Assembly (NCBI GenBank): GCA_963204745.1
Contig: CAUJHF010000031.1
Location: 1 to 48,097, forward strand
From: Pseudomonadota bacterium
GTDB taxonomy: Bacteria; Pseudomonadota; Gammaproteobacteria; Steroidobacterales; GCA-2729495
Length of the DNA: 48,097 bases
Direction of reading: 5' to 3'
Part shown: positions 25,820 through 34,886 of the stretch, one piece after another
How the letters are laid out: every line of letters begins with the position of its first letter
Position numbering within the stretch: the first letter of the stretch is position 1
Translations under genes and position numbers: made by a program
The notes under the pieces: model-generated
Databases searched by the model: none
The model's input: the letters and a program-made list of their open reading frames with translations, nothing else
Told to the model about the DNA's origin: nothing

Positions 25820-28105
25820 TCAGCTACCAGCCCGTGGGGCAAAGGCCTTGCGCAGATGCGCGGCAAACGCTTCGGCTTTCATGAAACCCACCACGCGCAT
25901 TGCCGGCTGTTCGGTACCGGCGGCACTGAAGAACACGATGGTCGGCGGTCCGATGATGCCAAAGCGCTGCATCAACGTCTGGTCATCGGCATCCATTGCG
26001 GTGACATCCGCCTGCAGCGTGATGGCTCTGGTGAGCTCATTGCGCACCGCAGGATGCGGGAAGGTGTATCTCTCCAGCTCCTTGCAGGACACGCACCAGT
26101 CGGCATAGAAATCCAGCATTACCGGCTGCCCGGCGGCCGCGGCGCGCGCCAGCTGCGCATCGAGATCTGCGCCGGTCTTGATGCGGGTGAAGGCTGAGGA
26201 TTCGGTTTCACGGGTCCGGCCATCCGCACTGCCCGGTGCGGTGCTGCCAAGGAACTGCAGCGGCCGCAGCGCGTCTTTGCTGCCGCCAAAGGCACCGATC
26301 AGCAGTGCCACACCGTAAAGCAACACGACGATACCGAGGCCCTTGCCGAGCTTGCGCGCCAGCGTCGCCTTTTCGCCCAGTGCTTCAAAGGTGCCGAGCA
26401 GGTTGCTGGCTGTCACCAGCAGTATTCCCCACAGCGCGAGCGTTACGGTGGCAGGCCACAGGCGGTCCATCATCCAGACTGCCATGCCCAGCATCATCAG
26501 GCCGAAAAGCGCCTTCACCGAGTTCATCCATGCGCCGGTTCTGGGCATCAGGTGGCCAGCCGAGGCACCGATTGCGAGCAACGGGATACCCATGCCGATA
26601 GCCAGCGCAAACAGAGCGAGCGCGCCGCGCGTGAGGTCGCCGGTTCTCGCTATCACCGTAAGGGCAGCGACCAGTGGTGGCGTCACGCAGGTGGTGACGA
26701 CTGCGGCGGAGATCATGCCCATGACACCGGCGCCCAGCAGCCGGCCTGACTGTTGCCGGCCGGACATCGCGTTCAGCCGGGTTTGCCACGAGGAAGGAAT
26801 CTGCAGATCGAACAGGCCGAACATCGACAGCGCAAGCGCCACGAACAACAGCGCGACAACGATGGTCACGACGGGCATCTGCATGACGGCCTGCACCTGG
26901 GCGCCTGCGGCGGCAAATACGGCGCCGAGTGCCGTATAGGTCACGGCCATGCCCAGCACGAAGGCAACCGAGAGCAGAAAGCTCCGGCCCGTACCGCTCT
27001 TTCCGTCAGCTCCGCTCTGGCCGACGATGATGCCGGACAGGATCGGATACATGGGCAGGCAGCAGGGCGTAAAGGAAAGCAGCAGCCCGAGTCCGGCAAA
27101 CATGGCCATCACGGCCAGCAGATTGCCGTCGCGTATCAGCGTGAACAGCCGGTCCTGTTCCATTTCCGTCTGCGGTGCTGCTGATGCAACACCGCTTGCG
27201 TCGGTGCTGACGGCCGGCAGATCGAGGGTGATCGTCACGCGCTGCGGCGGGTAACAGATGCTGTCGAGCTTGCAGCCCTGGTATTCGATGGTGAGCGGCA
27301 GGCTGACTGCTGCCGGACCACGCCGGATCAGCGGCAACTTCATCGTTGCCGGGTCATGGAATACGAAGGTCTCGCCGTATGTTTCGTCGCTCATCGCGCT
27401 ACCGGCCGGCAGCGACGGCGGGCCCAGTTGTACGCTCTCACTGCTGGTGCTGGCCTTGAGGGTATGCCGGTAAAGGTAATAGCCCGGCGTGATGTCCCAG
27501 CGCACCTCTACGGTGAAGTCATCGGCGAGCACGGCATCCAGTGGAAAGGCCTGGGCGACCGGCAGGGGCTCATCCTGCTTGCCGGTGCGACGCGAGCCAT
27601 TCAGCAGTGCGCCCAATTTCCCGGTTGTCGGAGAGCCGGCCCCGGCCGCCGGCAGTTCCACGTTGCTCACCCACACCTGGGGCGGGTAGCAAAGGCCGAT
27701 GTCTGCGCAACCCTGCGACTTGATCGCCAGGGCCAGTTTTGCAGGGCCCGGAGGCCGGGTACTGACCGGCAGCCGCACTTCAAGGCCGTCCCTGAAGATG
27801 TGCATCTGTCCGAAGTATTCATCGCTATGCGGCGTTCCCTGCGGAATCAACGCTGTTCCCAGCGTAATACCCGGAGTTCGGCTCTCATAGCTCATCCGTT
27901 CGCGATACAGGTAGTGTTCCGGTTCGATGGTCCAGCGCACCAGAATCTCGTCCGCAGTAGCGCTCACGGCATAGCGGAATGCCTGCTCCGGCTTGAGGAT
28001 GTCGGCTTCACCGCTGCGCCCCGCGGCCTGGGCCGCTGCTGCGGTGTGAAGCAAAATCAGGCTCAGGCCTGCCAGCCGGAAGAACTCCGGCACCCGGTAT
28101 TTCAT
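25820..28105 (-). CDS. dsbD: Thiol:disulfide interchange protein DsbD with two tandem alpha domains
   Basis: DsbD passes electrons from cytoplasmic thioredoxin across the membrane to periplasmic disulfide reductants. I start this 761-aa protein at the ATG at 28105, which gives a clear signal peptide (1-29); a TTG 36 nt upstream is possible. Two consecutive DsbD-alpha domains are present: about 33-150 with QGCADIGLCYPP (Cys133, Cys139) and about 182-297 with QGCKLDSICYPP (Cys278, Cys284). E. coli DsbD has one. The eight-helix beta domain (about 335-605) carries FTPCCLPMYP (Cys348) and VTTCVTPP (Cys473). The gamma thioredoxin domain has DWCVSC (Cys671, Cys674). All expected cysteines are intact. 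Confidence 0.92.
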   Translation of the reverse strand: MKYRVPEFFRLAGLSLILLHTAAAAQAAGRSGEADILKPEQAFRYAVSATADEILVRWTIEPEHYLYRERMSYESRTPGITLGTALIPQGTPHSDEYFGQMHIFRDGLEVRLPVSTRPPGPAKLALAIKSQGCADIGLCYPPQVWVSNVELPAAGAGSPTTGKLGALLNGSRRTGKQDEPLPVAQAFPLDAVLADDFTVEVRWDITPGYYLYRHTLKASTSSESVQLGPPSLPAGSAMSDETYGETFVFHDPATMKLPLIRRGPAAVSLPLTIEYQGCKLDSICYPPQRVTITLDLPAVSTDASGVASAAPQTEMEQDRLFTLIRDGNLLAVMAMFAGLGLLLSFTPCCLPMYPILSGIIVGQSGADGKSGTGRSFLLSVAFVLGMAVTYTALGAVFAAAGAQVQAVMQMPVVTIVVALLFVALALSMFGLFDLQIPSSWQTRLNAMSGRQQSGRLLGAGVMGMISAAVVTTCVTPPLVAALTVIARTGDLTRGALALFALAIGMGIPLLAIGASAGHLMPRTGAWMNSVKALFGLMMLGMAVWMMDRLWPATVTLALWGILLVTASNLLGTFEALGEKATLARKLGKGLGIVVLLYGVALLIGAFGGSKDALRPLQFLGSTAPGSADGRTRETESSAFTRIKTGADLDAQLARAAAAGQPVMLDFYADWCVSCKELERYTFPHPAVRNELTRAITLQADVTAMDADDQTLMQRFGIIGPPTIVFFSAAGTEQPAMRVVGFMKAEAFAAHLRKAFAPRAGS

Positions 28106-28204
28106 CCCTGTATTACCCACTCGATTCAGTCGTTTGCCCAACGGGATACGGTCGCATCAAGGTACCGGTGAATTCCATCGATACCGGCGCGAATTATGTC
28201 AGCC

Positions 28205-28231
28205 CTTGAAATTCGCGGTGCCGCCCCTATC
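28205..28231 (+). promoter_or_regulatory. Heat-shock (sigma-32) promoter of groESL
   Basis: The -35 box CTTGAAA (28205-28211) is followed after 12 nt by the -10-like CCCCTATC (28224-28231). Both agree well with the RpoH consensus CTTGAAA and CCCCATNT. The predicted transcript start falls in the CIRCE element just downstream. Confidence 0.8.
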
Positions 28232-28232
28232 A

Positions 28233-28259
28233 TTGGCACTCTCAGCGAGAGAGTGCTAA
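28233..28259. promoter_or_regulatory. CIRCE operator (HrcA binding site)
   Basis: The inverted repeat is TTGGCACTC, a 9-nt spacer and GAGTGCTAA, which matches the CIRCE consensus TTAGCACTC-N9-GAGTGCTAA with one change in the left arm. It overlaps the expected groESL transcript start, the usual position for HrcA repression. An hrcA gene is not in the window. Confidence 0.92.
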
Positions 28260-28341
28260 TCCATTCGAATAATTGGTGTCCTGGGGCCCTGCAGGGCTTT
28301 GGCGGCACCCTGTCACCGGCTTATTGGAGGAGAGTTTTGTC

Positions 28342-28632
28342 ATGAAGATCCGCCCGTTACACGACCGCGTCATCATCAAGCGCACCGAAGAGGAGCGTAA
28401 GTCTCCCGGTGGCATCGTGATCCCTGACTCGGCCACTGAAAAGCCCATCCGGGGCAAGGTTATTGCCGTCGGCAAGGGCCGGATCCTCGAGAACGGCGAC
28501 GTGCGTCCGCTCGACCTGAAGGCAGGCGACAAGGTGCTGTTCGGCAAGTACAGCGGCACCGAGGTCAAGGTCGATGGCGAAGACCTGCTCGTCATGAAAG
28601 AAGACGACATCATGGCCGTGATCGAAGGCTAA
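28342..28632 (+). CDS. groES: Co-chaperonin GroES
   Basis: This 96-aa protein forms the heptameric lid of the GroEL folding chamber. [14 protein letters not shown], the mobile loop [20 protein letters not shown] and [14 protein letters not shown] are typical. The ATG at 28342 follows GGAGGAGA and matches the family start; the frame is open further upstream but that part is the leader. groEL follows after 36 nt. Expression should respond to both sigma-32 and HrcA. Confidence 0.98.
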   Translation: MKIRPLHDRVIIKRTEEERKSPGGIVIPDSATEKPIRGKVIAVGKGRILENGDVRPLDLKAGDKVLFGKYSGTEVKVDGEDLLVMKEDDIMAVIEG

Positions 28633-30309
<1,677 letters not shown>

Positions 30310-30330
30310 GGACCTGCGGGAGCGGTTCCA

Positions 30331-30392
30331 GTGGGAGCGCCTTCACGCGCGATCATCGGACCGAGGAATCGCGGCTAAAGCCGCTCCTGCAA
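30331..30392. repeat. REP-like inverted pair downstream of groEL
   Basis: Two palindromic units lie in opposite orientation: 30331-30354 (GTGGGAGCGCCTTCACGC...) and 30368-30392 (ATCGCGGCTAAAGCCGCTCC...). They resemble the 'GGGAGCGGCTTCAGCCGCGA' REP family common between genes in Xanthomonadales and Pseudomonas. A related half unit lies at 30315-30330. Another unit occurs at 32972-32997. The pair looks like a BIME-type element at the groESL transcript end. Confidence 0.75.
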
Positions 30393-30405
30393 GTGACGAC
30401 CCGGG

Positions 30406-30433
30406 AAAGCCCCGCTTCGGCGGGGCTTTTCTT
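30406..30433 (+). terminator. Intrinsic terminator after groESL
   Basis: A 10-bp stem (AAAGCCCCGC 30406-30415 with GCGGGGCTTT 30420-30429, loop TTCG) is followed by TTCTTTT. It ends groESL transcription. From 30434 to 30589 I see no gene or clear element. Confidence 0.88.
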
Positions 30434-30590
30434 TTGTCCCGTTCCCGAACTCCTGTTGATTCTGGCTGGGCCGTTTCAGTCGAGCCGATACCGGGCAGCG
30501 TCGCAATCGTTTGATCGAAGTGTCGGCGATGCTTACACTCATGTCTTGAATCGACGGCCAATATCCCTCGATACTGCATTGTCAGGACGT

Positions 30591-30606
30591 TGGCACGTGT
30601 TTTGCT
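30591..30606 (+). promoter_or_regulatory. Sigma-54 (RpoN) promoter of the VPLPA-CTERM gene
   Basis: TGGCAC (30591-30596), GTGTT, then TTGCT (30602-30606) match the -24/-12 consensus TGGCAC-N5-TTGCW exactly, with the invariant GG and GC 10 nt apart. The transcript would start near 30617, about 50 nt before the ATG at 30668. An enhancer-binding activator site was not identified. Confidence 0.8.
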
Positions 30607-30667
30607 TGCACTTCCCGACCTTCTCCGCAGGACCGCGGTGAAACCTCATCAGCGCGCGGAGCGACCC

Positions 30668-31405
30668 ATGTCTTCATCCAGAATTGCGACGACCGTAACT
30701 TCCCTGGCTCTCAGCGCCCTGCTGGCGACTGGCGCCGATGCGGCGGTGACCAGCTACGAGTTGACAGGTACTTTCAGTAGCCCCGGAACGCTCGACGCCA
30801 ACTTCGCTGGCACGGTGGGGCAGCCCTTCACTTATCCGGTCTCGTTCAATCTGAATTTCGATGTCGACGATAGCGTGTCGGGGAACTCGAACATTTTCTT
30901 TCCGACGACCAGCTTCCCGGGTGCTGCCGGTAACCTCTCCCTGCTGGTTGACGGCAACCCCTTCCCGATGATTTTCTGGACCAGCCCTTCAGCCGAGGTG
31001 AGCCAGGTCTACGCCGATGCGCTCTCGCCCCAGCGATGGACCTGGAGCAGTGGTGAGGGAACCTTCAGCAGCAGCCTGACTGCAACCGGGACCTCCACCG
31101 GTGAGCCGCTCGAGCTGTTCGGCACTGGCGTGGATATCGACCTGGTGGATCTGGAGCGCGAAATCTACGGTACCGAACTGGCTTCCACCAGCCTGATCAC
31201 ACTGGATCCCGCCAGGTTCAATTACGGCGAGATATTCATTTTCTGGTCGGGTGAGAACGACGCGGGAGATTTCGCTGATTTCAACATCACGGGCGACATC
31301 GAGTCGATCTCAGTGGTGACCGCGGTCCCGGCCCCGGCTGGCGTCTGGCTCCTCGGCACGGCACTGTTTGGGCTAATCGGCGCAGCCAGACGCAGGCACG
31401 CCTAG
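30668..31405 (+). CDS. VPLPA-CTERM sorting domain protein (exported)
   Basis: This 245-aa protein has an N-terminal signal peptide (about 1-25, ending ATGADA) and a low-cysteine beta-rich body. Its C-terminus has the sorting signal VPAPAGVWLLGTALFGLIG followed by AARRRHA. That is the tripartite VPLPA/PEP-CTERM signal: a short motif, a hydrophobic helix and a basic tail. The protein should be processed by an exosortase/VPLPA-type enzyme encoded elsewhere. The body has no recognisable enzymatic motif. I use the ATG at 30668 (preceded by GGAG), as the frame upstream lies across the sigma-54 promoter. PEP-CTERM proteins of this kind are linked to exopolysaccharide and floc formation in other bacteria. 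Confidence 0.88.
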   Translation: MSSSRIATTVTSLALSALLATGADAAVTSYELTGTFSSPGTLDANFAGTVGQPFTYPVSFNLNFDVDDSVSGNSNIFFPTTSFPGAAGNLSLLVDGNPFPMIFWTSPSAEVSQVYADALSPQRWTWSSGEGTFSSSLTATGTSTGEPLELFGTGVDIDLVDLEREIYGTELASTSLITLDPARFNYGEIFIFWSGENDAGDFADFNITGDIESISVVTAVPAPAGVWLLGTALFGLIGAARRRHA

Positions 31406-31492
31406 ATCGACCGGCCGATTTCGCCGGAGCGGTTCATGCCGAACCAGAAGGCGGTGTACACCAGCGACGGCAATCCCGCGCGACGATCCTGA

Positions 31493-31520
31493 AAAGCCCC
31501 GCCACGGCGGGGCTTTCCTT
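31493..31520 (+). terminator. Intrinsic terminator after the VPLPA-CTERM gene
   Basis: An 11-bp stem (AAAGCCCCGCC 31493-31503 with GGCGGGGCTTT 31506-31516) is followed by CCTTTTC. The rest of the 310-bp gap 31406-31715 holds no gene; the next gene has a ribosome site AAGGAG near 31699. No strong promoter boxes were noticed there. Confidence 0.82.
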
Positions 31521-31715
31521 TTCGGGTTGCTGCTGAAGCCGCGTTTCAGAACATTGCATCCCGATTCAGCTCGAGCGCCCGACAGGAACGATCTGGCGGG
31601 GTTGGTGGCTGACGCTGCGGCATTTAGCCATCGGACGGGAGATGCGCTACATTGCTATCATTGAACCGCAACGTCGATTCACTTCAGGACAACAATAATC
31701 AAGGAGACCACTGTC

Positions 31716-32954
31716 ATGCGAATCCGTCCAATAACTCGATGGACGACCACCGGAATTGCGGCTCTCATCGCTATTCTGGCCGGCTGCAGCCCGCCCGCCA
31801 GCCCGGTGGCCGCCACTGAGCCGGAGGCCAGAGCGACGTCACCAGACCTTGCGAACCTGGCGTCACCCGATGAAGCCCCGCCCGCGGAGTGGGCCGGGAA
31901 GGAACTGCCGGTCCGCATGATCCCCAATATTCCGGAATCGGCAGAGGCCTACTATGCCCCGGATAATATTCACGTCATCGCCCAGACCAAGGATCCGATG
32001 GCGGCGCAGCCTGAGAAGGGCAAGATCGGCGGCTCGCTGACCTTTACCTATACGGACACCGGCGAAGAACTTACCCGCATCAACGACAAGGGGCAGGACG
32101 CCTGCTCCTGGTTTCTTCCCGACGGCAAGGGGCTCATCTGGACCTCTACCCGGGACAATCTGGACATGCCGCCGGGCAACTGGTCTGAAGAGACTGATTA
32201 TCCCCAAGGCGCCGAGTTGTACACTTCCGACCTGAAGGGCGGGAATATCAAGCGCCTCACCAACAACAAGTACTATGAGGCCGAGGTGACGACCTCCCTC
32301 GATGGCAAATGGGTGTTCTTCGGTCGGCAGATCGACGGCAAGCTGGACATCTGGAAGATGCGCATCGACGGCACGGACGAGCAGCAGCTGACCTTTACCG
32401 CCGACTGGCAGGAAGGCGCACCGTACCCGACCCCGGATGGCAAGCACCTGATCTTCCGGGCGTGGAAGCGCAGCGACAAGCTGCGGATCAACGAAGAGTA
32501 CAAGGCGACCGGCAAGCACCAGCAGACGCCGATGACCATCTTTACCATGACGACGGATGGCACGGACGTGCAGCCGCGCACCTTCACCAAGGACATGAAC
32601 TGGGCGCCGTTCATCGCCCCGGATGGCCAGCATTTCTTCTATGACCGCGTCTTTGAAGGCAACAACTGGGAAGTCGTGATGAACGATCTTGCCGGCGGCG
32701 AGCCGGTGCAGATCACCTACAACAAGGGCTTCGACGGCTTTGTGTCCATATCCTGGGATGGCAAGAAGCTGCTGTTTGGTCGCAGCCTTGGCTCAGGCTT
32801 CATGTCCAATATCCACACCTTCGTGATGGATATCTCCTCGCTCAACGTCGGGCCGGAGAACTTCAAGGGCAGTATTCCACCGCGGGCCAAGCGTCCGCCG
32901 GGCTGGGTCGAGGATCCGGGCCTTCTGGAGTATGGTGACCGCCTGGGGACCTGA
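31716..32954 (+). CDS. Lipoprotein with TolB-like PD40 beta-propeller repeats
   Basis: This 412-aa protein has a lipoprotein signal with lipobox ILAGC (Cys near 24). Residues after it are Ala/Pro/Glu-rich to about 60. From about 75 on, PD40-type propeller blades recur: QDACSWFLPDGKGLIWTS, TSLDGKWVFFGRQ, PYPTPDGKHLIFRAW, FIAPDGQHFFYDR and SISWDGKKLLFGR, each a [SP]xDGKxLxF blade. It is not TolB itself, which lacks a lipobox and sits with tol/pal. A role in binding a carbohydrate or protein partner in the periplasm is possible. It stands alone, between terminators at 31493 and 33008. Confidence 0.8.
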   Translation: MRIRPITRWTTTGIAALIAILAGCSPPASPVAATEPEARATSPDLANLASPDEAPPAEWAGKELPVRMIPNIPESAEAYYAPDNIHVIAQTKDPMAAQPEKGKIGGSLTFTYTDTGEELTRINDKGQDACSWFLPDGKGLIWTSTRDNLDMPPGNWSEETDYPQGAELYTSDLKGGNIKRLTNNKYYEAEVTTSLDGKWVFFGRQIDGKLDIWKMRIDGTDEQQLTFTADWQEGAPYPTPDGKHLIFRAWKRSDKLRINEEYKATGKHQQTPMTIFTMTTDGTDVQPRTFTKDMNWAPFIAPDGQHFFYDRVFEGNNWEVVMNDLAGGEPVQITYNKGFDGFVSISWDGKKLLFGRSLGSGFMSNIHTFVMDISSLNVGPENFKGSIPPRAKRPPGWVEDPGLLEYGDRLGT

Positions 32955-32971
32955 CGACCGGATAATCCCGA

Positions 32972-32997
32972 TCGCGGCTGAAGCCGCTCCTGCGGGA
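32972..32997. repeat. Single REP-like palindrome
   Basis: ATCGCGGCTGAAGCCGCTCC... (32972-32997) is nearly the same as the second unit after groEL (30368-30392). It lies between the PD40 lipoprotein stop and its terminator. The shared placement just before a terminator in both cases is notable. Confidence 0.75.
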
Positions 32998-33007
32998 TAC
33001 GATGCTG

Positions 33008-33040
<33 letters not shown>

Positions 33041-33147
33041 GCGCCGCTTAAAGCCTGCGACGCCCTGCCGGTGTAACGCGACCATACGCCGATGCTGCAC
33101 TTTGTTCGGAGGTGGTGAGGCGCAGAAAAAAAGGGTAGCGTCACCGT

Positions 33148-34104
33148 ATGTCGATGCTCGATTCCCTCAGGACGCATACCGTCGTCGTTGCCGACACCGG
33201 CGACATCGGCCAGATTGCCCGGTACAAACCCCGCGATGCGACGACCAACCCGTCGCTGCTCGGCAAGGCGGCGCAGCAGCCGGAATACCGGCCGCTGGTT
33301 GAGGAGGCGCTGCGTTACTCGCAGTCGATCAGCGGTACCACAGCTGAACGTACTGCCGCGTTCACCGACCGGCTTGCCGTCAACTTCGGTACCGAGATCC
33401 TGAAGCTCGTTCCCGGTCGCGTGTCCACCGAAGTGCCAGCCTCTTATTCCTTTGACATGGCGGGTTCCGTGGCAAAAGCCCGTGCGCTGATCGCGATGTA
33501 TGAGAAAGCCGGGATTGCCAGGGAGCGCGTGCTGATCAAGCTCGGCAGTACATGGGAAGGTATCAAGGCAGCCGAGGTGCTTGAGTGCGAAGGCATCCAC
33601 TGCAATATGACGCTGCTGTTTTCTTTCGCCCAGGCAGTTGCCTGTGCAGAGGCGAAGGTCACACTGATTTCACCTTTCGTCGGGCGTATCTATGATTACT
33701 GGCGCAAGGAAAAGGGCGTCGAGATACCGGTCGATGAAGATCCGGGTGTCGCTTCAGTGACGCAGATTTACAACTACTACAAGAAGTTCGACTACAAGAC
33801 CGAAGTCATGGGCGCAAGCTTCCGGAAGATCGGGCAGATCCTGCTCCTGTCCGGTTGCGATCTGCTGACCATTGCGCCCGACCTGCTCGCTGAGCTGCAG
33901 AAGCGCGAAGGCACGCTGGAAGCAAGACTGAATGTCGCTGCGGCCAGGGCCAGTGACATGCAGAAAGTCACCATGAACGAGCAGGCTTTCCGCTGGGCGC
34001 ACAATGAGGACGCGATGGCGACCGACAAGTTGGCCGCCGGCATTCGCACCTTTCACCAGGATGCCCTGAAGCTTGAGGCGTGGGCGAGTACGCTGGTCGA
34101 GTAG
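33148..34104 (+). CDS. tal: Transaldolase
   Basis: This 318-aa TIM-barrel enzyme of the non-oxidative pentose phosphate pathway transfers dihydroxyacetone units from sedoheptulose-7-phosphate to glyceraldehyde-3-phosphate. The Schiff-base Lys is Lys131 in [44 protein letters not shown] and [11 protein letters not shown] are family signatures. The length equals E. coli TalB (317 aa). It stands alone between a terminator and the converging hydrolase. A short A/G-rich stretch (AAAAAAAGGG) precedes the start. Confidence 0.96.
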   Translation: MSMLDSLRTHTVVVADTGDIGQIARYKPRDATTNPSLLGKAAQQPEYRPLVEEALRYSQSISGTTAERTAAFTDRLAVNFGTEILKLVPGRVSTEVPASYSFDMAGSVAKARALIAMYEKAGIARERVLIKLGSTWEGIKAAEVLECEGIHCNMTLLFSFAQAVACAEAKVTLISPFVGRIYDYWRKEKGVEIPVDEDPGVASVTQIYNYYKKFDYKTEVMGASFRKIGQILLLSGCDLLTIAPDLLAELQKREGTLEARLNVAAARASDMQKVTMNEQAFRWAHNEDAMATDKLAAGIRTFHQDALKLEAWASTLVE

Positions 34105-34146
34105 AGGGCGTTTCCTTCTTTGACGGGATAGGGGGTAGCCCTCCCT

Positions 34147-34860
34147 TCAGGCTTCCCCCAGCAAGCGGGCCAGTTCTGCCGGTGCGGCAAAGAACGGTGA
34201 GTGACCTGTCGGCAGGGCGTACACCGGGTCGCAGGGCACGGTTGCCTGCATCCGGCGTTGAAACCAGAGCGGGATGGCGATGTCGTTCAGGCACTCGATA
34301 TAGCTACGCGGGATGCTGCCGGCCCGCCCGGCAGTGAGCCGTACGGGTGTGATGAATGGTGTAACCGGCTCGGCGCACAGGCGCCGCCGCGCGAGCGCGA
34401 CATCACTCTCCGGGCAGTCGGCATAGAGCAGTTCGCGCACCCGGGAGAGATCCAGTCTGATCAGCTGCTGGTCTGCCGAGATGCTTGAGCTGGTGGCGAC
34501 CGGGTTATCACCGTCAGCCGTGGCGAGCCGCGAAAGGGATTGGCCGTTGGCAGGCAGAAACGCGGTCAGATAGATGAGCCGGCTGATCCGTTCCGGAACG
34601 ATCTCCGCGGCCTGGCTGATGACGATGCCACCGAAACTGTGGCCGACGAGCACCACCGGCCCGGAGGCGGTGCGCACTGCCGCTGTGACACATTCCGCGT
34701 AGGCCGCCAGCGTGAGCTGCGCGACCGGCGTGGCATCATCGCCATGTCCGGGCAGGTCCGGCGCCAGCACCTGATGACCCAGTGCCTCCAGTTCCGGCAC
34801 TACCCGGTGCCAGCACCAGCTGCCATGCCAGCTGCCGTGTACAAGAACAAAAGTTGTCAT
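34147..34860 (-). CDS. Alpha/beta hydrolase (esterase-like)
   Basis: This 237-aa single-domain alpha/beta hydrolase has the oxyanion region FVLVHGSWHGSWCW at the start and the nucleophile elbow VGHSFGG (Ser75). The catalytic His is in LPTGHSPFF near residue 220, close to the C-terminus. The size and HGSWHGSWCW start match the group of pheromone/salicylate esterases and hydroxynitrile-lyase-like proteins. The substrate is unknown. Its start is only 26 bp from the divergent glnE start, so their promoters must overlap or lie inside the genes. Confidence 0.85.
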   Translation of the reverse strand: MTTFVLVHGSWHGSWCWHRVVPELEALGHQVLAPDLPGHGDDATPVAQLTLAAYAECVTAAVRTASGPVVLVGHSFGGIVISQAAEIVPERISRLIYLTAFLPANGQSLSRLATADGDNPVATSSSISADQQLIRLDLSRVRELLYADCPESDVALARRRLCAEPVTPFITPVRLTAGRAGSIPRSYIECLNDIAIPLWFQRRMQATVPCDPVYALPTGHSPFFAAPAELARLLGEA

Positions 34861-34886
34861 GATGAAAGTCTACTAATATCGCCGGG

